Below are positions 26,097 to 34,047 of a DNA stretch of 36,162 nucleotides, piece by piece (position 1 is the first letter of the stretch; each line of letters opens with the position of its first letter). This DNA comes from Desulfobacterales bacterium. GTDB lineage: Bacteria > Desulfobacterota > Desulfobacteria > Desulfobacterales > JANQIE01. Where the stretch lies: positions 1-36,162 of the forward strand of contig JANQIE010000324.1 in the NCBI GenBank assembly GCA_028282295.1. Direction: 5' to 3'. The notes below the pieces were generated by a model, which saw nothing but the letters and a program-made list of their open reading frames with translations, did no database searches and was not told the DNA's origin. The translations under genes and the position numbers were made by a program.

Positions 26097-26125
26097 TACG
26101 TAATTAAAATTCGCCACAGTGTCAA
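26097..26125 (-). promoter_or_regulatory. Possible pfaD promoter
   Basis: On the minus strand a perfect TTGACA (26120-26125) stands 17 bases from TACGTA (26097-26102). The -35 and spacing are ideal but the -10 is poor. It lies about 55 bases upstream of the pfaD start and after the xerD stop, where a promoter is expected. Confidence 0.35.
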
Positions 26126-26191
26126 GCACCGGACCGACCGAAAAGAGGCGTAGTCTTCTCCCTCCCAAGTTTCCAGTTTCAAGTTTCAACC

Positions 26192-27088
26192 TCACCCGCG
26201 CGGGTGATACTTGGCGTGCATGGCCTGCAAATGTTTGCGGGCCACGTGGGTGTAGATTTGGGTGGTGCTGATATCGGCGTGGCCGAGCATGATTTGAACG
26301 GCCCTTAAGTCGGCACCGCCTTCGAGCAAGTGGGTGGCAAAGGAATGCCGCAGGGCGTGAGGGGTGATATTGCGGGTCAGGCCCGCCTTGACGCCGTAAC
26401 GCTTCAATAATTTCCAGAAGCCCTGGCGCGTCATGGGCTTGCCGGCGCGGGCCACGAACAGATAGCCGCTGACTTCGGTTTTCAGAAGTTTATTGCGGCC
26501 CTCCTTGATAAACAGGGTCAACTTTTCCCGCGCCTTTTGGCCGAAAGGGACAATGCGCTCCTTGGACCCTTTGCCCCACACACGCACATAGCCCGCCTCC
26601 AGATTAACGTCGAGCTGTTTTAATCCGATCAGTTCGGACACCCGCAAACCGGCGGCATAGATCATTTCGAGCATGGCGGCATCGCGCTGGCCCTGGGGTC
26701 GGGTCGGGTCGGGCGCTGTCAGTAAGCGTTGCACGTCCTCGATGGTCAGGGTGTCCGGCAGTTTCAGGCCGGTTTTGGGCAGATCCACGGTTTGGGACGG
26801 ATCCCGGGCCAATATTTTTTCATGCACTAAAAAACGATATAAACCGCGCAAGGTCACCAGATGGCGGGCCCGGCTGCGCGCAATCAGTCCCTGGTCGCGT
26901 AAATGGATCAGGTATTTTAAAATCATCGTCGTATCAGCGTCTTCGATGGATTCGATCTGCTGCGATGATAAAAATTTAAGATAGCCCGCCAGATCCCGGC
27001 TGTAAGCTTCAAGGGTTTGGGCGGCCAATCCTTTTTCAACCTGCAAAAAGTTCAGGTAGGCATCGACATGGCGATCGATTTCAGACAT
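26192..27088 (-). CDS. xerD: Site-specific tyrosine recombinase XerD
   Basis: A 298-residue recombinase, the normal XerD length, from ATG 27088. A longer open frame upstream is rejected because it runs inside the preceding gene. The N-terminal SAM-like core-binding domain reads VDAYLNFLQVEKGLAAQTLEAY in two parts. The catalytic residues are all present: Arg in AAGLRVSELIGL, Lys in VWGKGSKERIVPF, HxxR in TPHALRHSFATHLL, His in LGHADISTTQIY and Tyr in the same strand. XerD with XerC resolves chromosome dimers at dif. Its start overlaps the end of the aminopeptidase gene by 8 bases (ATGTCTGA), implying translational coupling. No cassette or att site is adjacent, so it looks like the housekeeping enzyme. 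Confidence 0.92.
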   Translation of the reverse strand: MSEIDRHVDAYLNFLQVEKGLAAQTLEAYSRDLAGYLKFLSSQQIESIEDADTTMILKYLIHLRDQGLIARSRARHLVTLRGLYRFLVHEKILARDPSQTVDLPKTGLKLPDTLTIEDVQRLLTAPDPTRPQGQRDAAMLEMIYAAGLRVSELIGLKQLDVNLEAGYVRVWGKGSKERIVPFGQKAREKLTLFIKEGRNKLLKTEVSGYLFVARAGKPMTRQGFWKLLKRYGVKAGLTRNITPHALRHSFATHLLEGGADLRAVQIMLGHADISTTQIYTHVARKHLQAMHAKYHPRG

Positions 27089-28196
27089 CCAGGACCTTGA
27101 TGGGTTCCATGGTGTTAAGTACTTCAGCGCCGTCTTCACGCACGACGACAAGATCTTCCAGGCGCACACCGCCCCAGTCGGGCAGGTAGATGCCCGGCTC
27201 CACGGTCACCACCATGCCTGCTTTCAATATGGTGTCGCGCAAGGGGCTCAGCCGGGGCGCCTCATGTACGGCCAGACCGACCCCATGTCCCAGGCCGTGA
27301 CCGAACTTGCCTTTGAATCCGCTTTGCTCGATGTGGTCGCGGGCAATTTGATCGATCGATTTGGAGCCGACACCTTCACGGATCGCTTCGATGGCCATCT
27401 GTTTGGCTTCGGACACCACCCGGTAGACCGTGTTGAAGGTCTTGTCCGGTTTGCCGATGAACACGGTGCGTGAAATATCGGAACAATACCCGTTCAAGCG
27501 GCATCCCCAGTCGAACAAGAGCGGTTCGTTCACCCGGACGGGGCGGTCCTGCGGGATTGCATGGGGCAGGGCGCCGTTGGGCCCTGATGCGATAATGGAA
27601 GGAAACGACAGTGCATCGGCGCCGGCTTCCCGCAGCTTTTTTTCCAGCGCCCAGGCCAATTCTTTTTCGGTGATGCCGGGTTTCACGATATCAATGATCC
27701 CCATAAAGGCGGTTTCCGCCAATGACAAGGCGTTGCGAATGATGTTGATTTCATCTTCCGTTTTGACGGTCCGAAAATCTTCCACCAGATCCTTGACCGG
27801 CATCATTTCGACCGTCACACCGGCCCTGTCCAGTTCCTGCTTGAATTTAGCGTGATCCGCCACCGACAGGCGCATGCTTTCAAAGCCGACCCGCTTGCTT
27901 TGCAACCGTTTGAGCAGGACGGGCAGTTCCTTGCCCAGTCCTTTTTTGTAACAAACGATTTCATATTCGGGCGCTTCGTTCTTTGCTTGCAGGTCAAAGC
28001 GGGTATCGGTGGCCAGGATTTGGTGAGATGCGGTGATCAACAGTGCCCCGGCGGTTTCGTCAAACTGGGTGTCTTCACCGGTGTAACCGCTCAAGTAACG
28101 CCGGTTTTCTTCAATCAACACGATGAGGGTGTCAAATTTTTGGGCTGCCAGTTGCGATTTGAGCCGGTCCAGGCGATCGCGATGCGAATTGTTCAT
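27081..28196 (-). CDS. M24 family Xaa-Pro aminopeptidase-like metallopeptidase
   Basis: A 371-residue cytoplasmic pita-bread peptidase. The start at 28196 (MNNSHRDRLDRL) is chosen for its AGGGGG ribosome-binding site; upstream in-frame codons belong to a mobile element. The N-terminal creatinase-like domain (about 1-135) has RRYLSGYTGEDTQFDE. The catalytic domain carries all five metal ligands: two Asp in FDWGCRLNGYCSDISRTV, His in GHGLGHGVGLAVHE, and two Glu in VEPGIYLPDWGGVRLEDLV. The family removes an N-terminal residue before proline. It shares an 8-base overlap with xerD downstream and is the first gene of that unit. Confidence 0.92.
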   Translation of the reverse strand: MNNSHRDRLDRLKSQLAAQKFDTLIVLIEENRRYLSGYTGEDTQFDETAGALLITASHQILATDTRFDLQAKNEAPEYEIVCYKKGLGKELPVLLKRLQSKRVGFESMRLSVADHAKFKQELDRAGVTVEMMPVKDLVEDFRTVKTEDEINIIRNALSLAETAFMGIIDIVKPGITEKELAWALEKKLREAGADALSFPSIIASGPNGALPHAIPQDRPVRVNEPLLFDWGCRLNGYCSDISRTVFIGKPDKTFNTVYRVVSEAKQMAIEAIREGVGSKSIDQIARDHIEQSGFKGKFGHGLGHGVGLAVHEAPRLSPLRDTILKAGMVVTVEPGIYLPDWGGVRLEDLVVVREDGAEVLNTMEPIKVLDV

Positions 28197-28212
28197 GTAA
28201 CCCCCTTTATTT

Positions 28213-28377
28213 AGTGCCCATCTGAAAATAGCATCTTTTGGCCCCTGGCGGCGTTCTCGCATTTTTAAGATAATGACGGAGCCATTCACGTTCTTACGAC
28301 ATAGCCGGCTATGCCTGCGGTTTTAAAATGCTCGGGCCTTGCCGGGAACCAAAATCTACTATTTCCGGATGGGTACT
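28213..28377. mobile_element. 165-bp palindromic MITE-like element, copy 2
   Basis: Ends AGTGCCCATCTGAAAATAG and CTATTTCCGGATGGGTACT are inverted repeats matching at 16 of 19 positions. The arms continue to pair, imperfectly, toward CATAGCCGGCTATG at 28300-28313. ATTT flanks both sides (28209-28212, 28378-28381), a possible short target duplication. It matches copy 1 closely along its whole length, including the AATG.CGGAGCCATT side hairpin. It sits 17 bases upstream of the aminopeptidase start, so that gene's promoter must lie within or beyond it. Confidence 0.8.
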
Positions 28378-28710
28378 ATTTAAATTGAAAAATGCAAAAC
28401 GATTCTTTTATAGCGGGCCGTGCATTGCGAATCAAGTTATACTGGTTACCATCCGATATAGTTTCTAAGAATATAATACCTTACTATATTGAAATATTGA
28501 CAAAATAGTTCGGCTCTAACTATGATTGCCGCAATCCCGTCCGACCCGATTCCATTCTCATTCGATTGCAGTGATCCCCGAGCCGAAGCGACACTGACAA
28601 CTTTATTGCGGATTTGAGAACCGCCTATTTCTGATGATTGACTTATTCAGGGGCACGTCCCGGAATTTCAAATTGATCTTCTAACCGCATTGTCAAGGAG
28701 CACACGTTTT
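28378..28710. other. Leader region of the cyclic-nucleotide signalling operon
   Basis: No gene is visible. The left half is AT-rich and holds the promoter at 28497-28526. The remaining roughly 180 bases would be an untranslated leader, in which I see no recognisable riboswitch or terminator. Confidence 0.55.
28497..28526 (+). promoter_or_regulatory. Sigma70-type promoter for the 28711-32074 operon
   Basis: A perfect TTGACA (28497-28502), an 18-base spacer and TATGAT (28521-28526, five of six matches to TATAAT). Transcription would begin near 28533, about 178 bases before the first ATG. Confidence 0.6.
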
Positions 28711-29421
28711 ATGTCAGATGTAAACGGAGTTGACGAGAAAACCAAAAAGTTGGCCGAACATTTGTACCAGGTTCTGTTTTTTAACATTTTTTCAATCGAC
28801 GATCTGTGCAGTATTTTAAAAGAGGAGCGTTTGATAAAATGGAAAAAGTTCGCGATCGGCAAGCACGTTTTCAAGCAAGGTGATTTTGATCAACATTTTT
28901 ATATCGTCATCCGCGGAACCATCAATATCCGTAAAACCGGCGCCAACGGCAAAGAGGTGCACATGGGGACCATCAAACCCGGCGAAGTGTTGGGCGAGAT
29001 GGTGGTCATTGATCCGGCCAAGGCCCGCCGGGCCGGTGCAGTTGTGAGCGGTGAGGAAGAGGCTTTTTTGTGTGAATTCGACGGCACGCTGATGGAAAAA
29101 GTGTCCGCGCCCATTCGCACTAAATTTCTGAAAAAATTCCTTGATCTGATTGTCGATCGTTTTGATGCCCCGGAAAGTAAATTGCCCTACTATCAAACCC
29201 TCGTCGAGTGGGTCGGCAAACAAGGCATCGTCCCTCTATCGGAGTACTTTTCCTATTCAATCGAAACCGCTGTCAGCGTCCAAAACCGGTTGACCCAGTA
29301 TATTAAGTACACCGATTACTTAATTGCCCGCAAAGTCGATCCTGCCGCCGGATACGATCTGTTGAAGGGCGAAATTATCCGGGCGATTGCATCGCTTGAC
29401 AAGACATTTGAACCGACTTAG
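28711..29421 (+). CDS. Cyclic-nucleotide-binding domain protein
   Basis: A 236-residue soluble protein. The start ATG at 28711 is set by AAGGAG ten bases upstream. Residues about 45-155 form a CAP_ED beta-roll: FKQGDFDQHFYIVIRG, then the phosphate-binding cassette region GEVLGEMVVIDPAKARRAGAVV, then an EEAFLCEFD strand. The C-terminal helical part has no helix-turn-helix, so it is not a Crp-type regulator. It probably signals through protein contacts with the following response regulator and kinase. The stop codon TAG straddles the left end of a mobile element (29420 onward), so the native C-terminus may have been different. Confidence 0.85.
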   Translation: MSDVNGVDEKTKKLAEHLYQVLFFNIFSIDDLCSILKEERLIKWKKFAIGKHVFKQGDFDQHFYIVIRGTINIRKTGANGKEVHMGTIKPGEVLGEMVVIDPAKARRAGAVVSGEEEAFLCEFDGTLMEKVSAPIRTKFLKKFLDLIVDRFDAPESKLPYYQTLVEWVGKQGIVPLSEYFSYSIETAVSVQNRLTQYIKYTDYLIARKVDPAAGYDLLKGEIIRAIASLDKTFEPT

Positions 29422-29600
29422 GGCTCGCGTAAAAATAATTTCCCATTTTAGGCGCCCGGCTTCCGGCCAGGTTGGTTCGTTCTGAGGGACCAAAACCGCA
29501 GCCATAGCAGGCTATGGCGAGGATTTTGGGACCGAAGATCGGACCAGGATGACCTGAGGCCGGGATGCATAAAATGTGAAATTATTTATGCGTGAGCCCT
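29420..29600. mobile_element. 181-bp palindromic MITE-like element, AGGGCTC family
   Basis: The terminal about 31 bases are imperfect inverted repeats (AGGGCTCGCG at the left, CGTGAGCCCT at the right, with matching AAATAATTTC inside). The arms pair on to the centre CATAGCAGGCTATG (29503-29516). TTA occurs at both outer boundaries. No coding sequence. The central core matches that of the other element family in this window. It lies between two plus-strand genes of one apparent operon, so a large RNA hairpin would form in the transcript. Confidence 0.8.
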
Positions 29601-29648
29601 TAGGGCTCGACCAAATTCAGGAATATCAACACGGGAGTGTGATAAGAT

Positions 29649-30803
29649 ATGATCGAACCAGCCGACATGAGCGTCATCATCGTGGACGATGCACCCAATA
29701 TGTGCAAATCGATTCGCGGCATGATGAAAGTGTTGCAACTCGGTAAGAACTTTCGCTTTGCCAACCATGGTCTCGAAGCGTGGAGTATCCTGAAAAAGGA
29801 GAAAATGGATCTGGCTATTATCGATTGGAACATGCCGGTCATGACCGGAGTCGAACTGTTGAGCCGTATTCGTGAAGACCGCGACATGCGCGATTTGCCT
29901 GTGATTATGGTAACTGCCGAGGCCAACCGCGAGATCGTGGCCGAAGCCGCCGAATCGGATATCGACGCCTATATTTTGAAACCGTTGACGGTCAAGTCGC
30001 TGGGTGACCGCATTCTGGCCGTGGTGGAGCAGGCCAACAACCCCCCGCCGGCCGTGCTGCACCTGAAAAACGCGCGGGTACACGAAGATGCCGGGCAAAT
30101 TGAACTGGCCATCGAAGAGGCCAAAATGGCCATCAAGGCCGACCCCAAGTCATCCAAGCCGGTCCGTGAACTCGGATACTACTATTTTAAAAACGGCGAC
30201 ATGGCCAGCGCTGAAAAATATTTGCTCGCCGCCGCCCAAATGAACGACCTGGATGTGTTTGCCTTTCACAATTTGGGCGAACTTTACCTGCAAAAGGGCG
30301 AAATTCAGAAAGCGGCGACCTTTTTTGACAAAGCCATGACCATCAGCCCCCGGCATGTCACGCGCGGCATCGACTTCGGCAAAGTGCTGATTCGCAAGGG
30401 GATGATTAAAAAAGCGATGGAAGTCTTTAATAAAGTGTTTGATATCAGCGACGATCCGTATACGTTGCGGGAACAAATCGCGGATTACTGCCTCGAAAGG
30501 GGGGTCTATAATTTTGCGGCCAAGCTGCTGGAAACGGTTTTGCTCCGACAACCCAAACGCCACGATCTGATGTTCAAGTGCGGCCTGGCCTACGAGGCCG
30601 TGGGCAGCAACAACAAAGCCCTGGGGTTTTTGGTGGAAGCCGACAAACTTGACGGGAAAAACGTGGCGGTTAAGCTGCACATTGCGAAGAATTACATGGC
30701 CCTCGATAAACTGCTGCGCGCCGATCACATCCTGCGCGCCGTGATTAAACTCGAACCGGAGAATGCCGACGCCCGCGAGATGCTTAAAAAATGCGTTTAT
30801 TAG
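29649..30803 (+). CDS. Response regulator with C-terminal TPR repeats
   Basis: A 384-residue cytoplasmic protein. Residues 7-125 are a CheY-like receiver with acidic pair Asp13-Asp14, acceptor Asp59 (AIIDWNMPVMTG), Thr in MVTAEA and Lys in ILKPLT. Residues about 135-384 are about six or seven TPR helical pairs, for example AIEEAKMAIKADP, HNLGELYLQKGEIQKAATFF and ALGFLVEADKLDG. Receiver-TPR proteins act through protein-protein contacts rather than DNA binding. A GGGAG site precedes the ATG. It is 29 bases upstream of a histidine kinase gene, its probable partner. Confidence 0.9.
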   Translation: MIEPADMSVIIVDDAPNMCKSIRGMMKVLQLGKNFRFANHGLEAWSILKKEKMDLAIIDWNMPVMTGVELLSRIREDRDMRDLPVIMVTAEANREIVAEAAESDIDAYILKPLTVKSLGDRILAVVEQANNPPPAVLHLKNARVHEDAGQIELAIEEAKMAIKADPKSSKPVRELGYYYFKNGDMASAEKYLLAAAQMNDLDVFAFHNLGELYLQKGEIQKAATFFDKAMTISPRHVTRGIDFGKVLIRKGMIKKAMEVFNKVFDISDDPYTLREQIADYCLERGVYNFAAKLLETVLLRQPKRHDLMFKCGLAYEAVGSNNKALGFLVEADKLDGKNVAVKLHIAKNYMALDKLLRADHILRAVIKLEPENADAREMLKKCVY

Positions 30804-30832
30804 AATTTTGAGTCTATCAAGGTGGATCGCCC

Positions 30833-32074
30833 ATGAAAAACGAAGAATCGATTCTCAAAGCGCTGATGGCCATCACGCAGATCTCCAACCGCCCCGGACT
30901 TGGATTTGAAGCCAAACTGCAAAAAATCATTCATCACGTCACCCAGTGCATGCGAACGGAAAAAGGGTCGATCATGCTGGTCAAGGGACGCCGGCAGTTG
31001 GAAGTCGCCGCCTCGACAAACACGGCGTTGATCGGGATTCGCAACCGCATTGAAAGTAATTCGCCTTCGGCCTGGGTGGTGAAAAACAAAAAACTGCTTT
31101 GCATTGACGAACGCAATACCCAGACCGACGTTGCAAAGGGCGCCGGCAAGTATAACAAGGATGCGTTTTTATTGGCCCCCATCCTGAACCGCAACAAGGT
31201 GGTGGGTGTTCTGAGCGTTACCGAAAAGATCGGTGAAGACTGCTTCACCAAAACCGAGCAGGAAATTTTTTTTAACATCGCCGGGCATGTCATCAGCGCC
31301 CTGGAAAACCGCCGCCTGAACGATTCGTTGAAGCGCAGTAAACAAAAGCTGCAGCGCCAAAACGCTCAGCTTAAAAAATTGGAGCAGGTCCGCACCGAAT
31401 TATTCAACATGCTGGTTCACGACTTGAAAGGCCCGATCTCCGAGATCATGGCCAACGTCGATATTCTCTCGTATACCGTGGTTGAGGAAAACCGCGAATA
31501 TGTTGAATCCGCCCGGATCGGCTGTGACAATTTATACCGCATGGTATCCAATCTGCTCGATATTGCCCGCATGGAAGATCATAGCTTGTCGCTGATCATC
31601 GAGAAACTGACAGCCGCCGAGCTCATCGATGAAGCGGTTGCCCGTCTGCATGGTGTGTCGCAGGCCAAACAGGTGGCCCTTGCCACGGCTATCGACGTAT
31701 CGGTTGACGAGGTCTTTGTCAAAGGTGACCGCGATCTGTTGCTCCGGGTCCTGCAAAATTTATTGCTCAATGCAATCGAGCATTCCCGGCAGGATGATAC
31801 GGTTGAAATCGGCGTCGCCATGGCAGATAAGGACCTCATCCGTTTTTACATCGCCGACAACGGGCCGGGTATTTCGCCGGCCCATCAAGACGTCATCTTC
31901 GATAAATACACCCAGATCAAAAAGAAAAAAGACGGCATCAAGTACTCCACCGGTCTGGGGCTGACCTTCTGCAAGCTGGCGATTGAAGCCCACAAGGGGG
32001 CCGTCAACGTTGAAAGCGACGGCATGCAAGGCAGCCGTTTCGTTATCGACCTGCCGGTGCGGCTCGCTTCATAG
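30833..32074 (+). CDS. Soluble GAF-domain sensor histidine kinase
   Basis: A 413-residue kinase without membrane segments. Residues about 5-165 are a GAF domain (IIHHVTQCMRTEKGSIMLV, LLAPILNRNKVVGVLSV). A coiled-coil follows at 165-190 (RSKQKLQRQNAQLKKLEQV). HisKA has His196 in MLVHDLKGPISEIM. The HATPase domain shows NLLLNAIEHS, DNGPGISPAHQ and STGLGLTFCKLA. The GAF ligand cannot be predicted. AAGGTGG precedes the ATG. It follows the receiver-TPR gene and cyclic-nucleotide gene in the same direction, forming a three-part pathway: cyclic nucleotide sensor, receiver, kinase. Confidence 0.92.
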   Translation: MKNEESILKALMAITQISNRPGLGFEAKLQKIIHHVTQCMRTEKGSIMLVKGRRQLEVAASTNTALIGIRNRIESNSPSAWVVKNKKLLCIDERNTQTDVAKGAGKYNKDAFLLAPILNRNKVVGVLSVTEKIGEDCFTKTEQEIFFNIAGHVISALENRRLNDSLKRSKQKLQRQNAQLKKLEQVRTELFNMLVHDLKGPISEIMANVDILSYTVVEENREYVESARIGCDNLYRMVSNLLDIARMEDHSLSLIIEKLTAAELIDEAVARLHGVSQAKQVALATAIDVSVDEVFVKGDRDLLLRVLQNLLLNAIEHSRQDDTVEIGVAMADKDLIRFYIADNGPGISPAHQDVIFDKYTQIKKKKDGIKYSTGLGLTFCKLAIEAHKGAVNVESDGMQGSRFVIDLPVRLAS

Positions 32075-32129
32075 CAGCCATCCAAAAACAGCATTTTTTC
32101 GAACAGCCACTTCAGCGACAGGTGTAACC

Positions 32130-32552
32130 ATGAAACCCGATACGCACCTGAAAATCGACCCCTCCCTGTGCGGCACGCCGGTCTGGCTCGGCGACGGTCG
32201 CAGCCGGGTGGAACTTACCCCTTCGGAGGTTATGCAGGCCGATGACACCGGTCTGGTTCATGGCGGCTTTGTTTTCGGCCTGGCCGACTACGCCGCCATG
32301 ATCGCCGTGAACCATCCCAACGTGGTGCTGGGCGCGGCCACCGTCAAATTCCTCAAACCGGTTCAGGTCGGCCACCCCCTTGTCGCCGAAGCCGGCGTCA
32401 GCCGGATCGACGGCAAGAAGCACATCGTCACGGTTAGCGTTCTGTGTGAAGCAGAGACGGTGTTTGCCGGCGAGTTTATTTGCTTTGTGCCCGAAACGCA
32501 CGTGCTGACACGAGCCCGCGAATCAGGACAGGATAAATTGGCGGCGACATAA
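32130..32552 (+). CDS. Hotdog-fold thioesterase-like protein
   Basis: A 140-residue single-hotdog protein from the ATG at 32130, preceded by AGGTG. The diagnostic loop-helix is GLVHGGFVFGLADYAAMIA, followed by strands GAATVKFLKPVQVG and HIVTVSVLCEAETVFAGEF. PaaI-like hotdogs of this type hydrolyse or bind acyl-CoA. The usual catalytic Asp/Glu in the helix appears as Asp of LADYA. It lies 55 bases after the kinase gene and may be co-transcribed with it. Its last 10 codons overlap the end of a convergent ABC ATPase gene by 30 bases. Confidence 0.85.
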   Translation: MKPDTHLKIDPSLCGTPVWLGDGRSRVELTPSEVMQADDTGLVHGGFVFGLADYAAMIAVNHPNVVLGAATVKFLKPVQVGHPLVAEAGVSRIDGKKHIVTVSVLCEAETVFAGEFICFVPETHVLTRARESGQDKLAAT

Positions 32553-33119
32553 TCTGGAAAGCAGCATGCGGTCGTGGCTGACAACTAGAATGCCGAGCCG
32601 GCTTGATTTTACAAAATCCGCAAGCGCCCGCCATACCCGTGCTTGTGTCACCGTGTCGAGCATCGAGGTCATTTCATCTGCAATGAGATATTTCGTTTGG
32701 GGACCAAGGGCGCGAACAATTGCAATGCGTGTCAGCTCCCCGCCGGAAAGTTCGTGAGGGTAACGGTCGAACCAGTTGCGTCGGACACCAAATTTCTGAA
32801 GTATCTCAGGCGAAGGTGGATAGCCTTCTGAGACGATCTTTTTGACTTTCCACCGAGGATTGATTGATCGTTCGGGATGTTGAAAAAGAAGTTGCACCGG
32901 ACAAGCCTTTTGTGTCGTTAACGGCGTGTCGTCTGTTTGCACGGCCCCTGAAACCGGGGTTAAGTATCCGGCCAGAACTTTGGCAAGCGTCGATTTTCCC
33001 TGCCCGCTGGGTCCATAAAGCCCTATGATCTCGCCCTGCGCCAGTTGGATGGAAAATGACTGGAAGATCCACGGCAAAGAAGCGCTATAACGAAAAGACA
33101 AATTGCGGCCTTCAAGCAT
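32523..33119 (-). CDS. ABC transporter ATP-binding protein (nickel/peptide type, second ATPase)
   Basis: A 198-residue ATPase from the ATG at 33119. Walker A is GPSGQGKS (Lys42), the Q-loop is LLFQHPERSINPRW, the signature is LSGGELTRIAIVRAL, Walker B is YLIADEMTSMLD, and the switch His is in VVSHDRMLL. It stops soon after the switch and lacks the C-terminal oligopeptide-binding extension of OppF, giving a minimal NikE/OppF-like subunit. The start overlaps the previous ATPase gene by 8 bases (ATGCTTGA). A long upstream in-frame extension is only a shadow of that gene. The 3' end overlaps the convergent hotdog gene by 30 bases. Confidence 0.9.
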   Translation of the reverse strand: MLEGRNLSFRYSASLPWIFQSFSIQLAQGEIIGLYGPSGQGKSTLAKVLAGYLTPVSGAVQTDDTPLTTQKACPVQLLFQHPERSINPRWKVKKIVSEGYPPSPEILQKFGVRRNWFDRYPHELSGGELTRIAIVRALGPQTKYLIADEMTSMLDTVTQARVWRALADFVKSSRLGILVVSHDRMLLSRLCRRQFILS

Positions 33120-34041
33120 AATGGCACCGCACCAGCGCGTTTTCGATTGGCCTGATTTCGGGTCTTTTTTCGTGGCACCGTGGTTTGGGGTGTGCGCATA
33201 TGGATCGATATCGACACCCTTTGTCGCCGTTTGACGACAGCTCGCAATTGTTGCCCCATTCAATAAAGCTGTTTTGCGGCATACAACGCCATAGCAGCCG
33301 ACTGTATGGATGGTGCAGTCGTTTGGCTGAGCCATTAAAAGCGCCGGCAGGGGCCACTTCTACGGTCGTACCGGCATGAAACACCGCCACCTTATCGGCA
33401 ATGGTCAGAGCGGCGGTAATATCGTGGGTAATGAGCATAACCGCTTTGCCGTCATCAGCCAGACAGCGCAGGTGTTTCAAGGATTCCTGGACAGTTTGCG
33501 CGTCCAGGCCGGTTGTGGGTTCATCCGCAATAATCAGTTCGGCCCGTCCGACGGTGGCCATTGCCGTTAACACCCGCCGTGCCATGCCGCCGGAAAGCTG
33601 GTGCGCAAACATGTCTTTAACTTCGGGACCGAGCAGATAACGTTCAAAAGCCGAATTCACAGCCTGCGCGGCCTCATGTGGTGAATGTCCGCTTAACACC
33701 GCCGCTCGCCGGGCCTGTGTCTTGATTCTGCAAAGAGGATTGAGAAACCCCACCGATTGAGGAATAAGCGCGATCTTCCGGCCACGCAGTTTTACCTGGT
33801 GCGCCTGAGTTAACCGTTTACCTTTAAAGCGCATTTCACCCCGGACAATTGCGTTGTGCGGCAATAATCCCAATACAGCATGGGCCAGAAGACTTTTTCC
33901 GGCCCCGGATTCGCCGACCACGGCAACGATTTGCCCCTGGTTCACCTGAAGATCAAGGCTACGGATCGGTAGGCGTTGATCGCGCGCCAGGCCTTTGCGG
34001 TAACGAACAAAACCGATTGATAAATTATTTACTTCCAACAC
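33112..34041 (-). CDS. ABC transporter ATP-binding protein (NikD/OppD type)
   Basis: A 309-residue ATPase with a GTG start, set by AGGAG about ten bases upstream. Walker A is GESGAGKS (Lys49), the Q-loop LIPQSVGFLNPL, the signature HQLSGGMARR, Walker B LIIADEPTTGLD and the switch His in LITHDITAAL. The C-terminus has the oligopeptide/dipeptide extension with its cysteine pattern (GCRYRSICAHPKPRC and VRCHY). It begins 6 bases after the permease gene and overlaps the second ATPase by 8, so the four genes form one tight operon. Confidence 0.92.
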   Translation of the reverse strand: MLEVNNLSIGFVRYRKGLARDQRLPIRSLDLQVNQGQIVAVVGESGAGKSLLAHAVLGLLPHNAIVRGEMRFKGKRLTQAHQVKLRGRKIALIPQSVGFLNPLCRIKTQARRAAVLSGHSPHEAAQAVNSAFERYLLGPEVKDMFAHQLSGGMARRVLTAMATVGRAELIIADEPTTGLDAQTVQESLKHLRCLADDGKAVMLITHDITAALTIADKVAVFHAGTTVEVAPAGAFNGSAKRLHHPYSRLLWRCMPQNSFIEWGNNCELSSNGDKGCRYRSICAHPKPRCHEKRPEIRPIENALVRCHYA

Positions 34042-34047
34042 CGTATT

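Noticed and set aside
26192..27088. XerD as the integrase of a mobile island carrying the pfa genes
   Set aside because: It has housekeeping XerD length and is coupled to an aminopeptidase gene; no att-like direct repeat or tRNA is adjacent.
27081..27169. A longer XerD starting at 27169
   Set aside because: The extension lies inside the aminopeptidase gene and lacks homology; the ATG at 27088 has a ribosome-binding site and gives the standard length.
32074..32130. Hotdog protein starting upstream within the kinase gene
   Set aside because: The upstream in-frame codons are a shadow of the kinase C-terminus; the ATG at 32130 has its own AGGTG site.
33120..33335. A 72-residue N-terminal extension of the second ABC ATPase
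   Set aside because: It is a frame-shifted shadow of the first ATPase gene; the ATG at 33119 begins the conserved fold.
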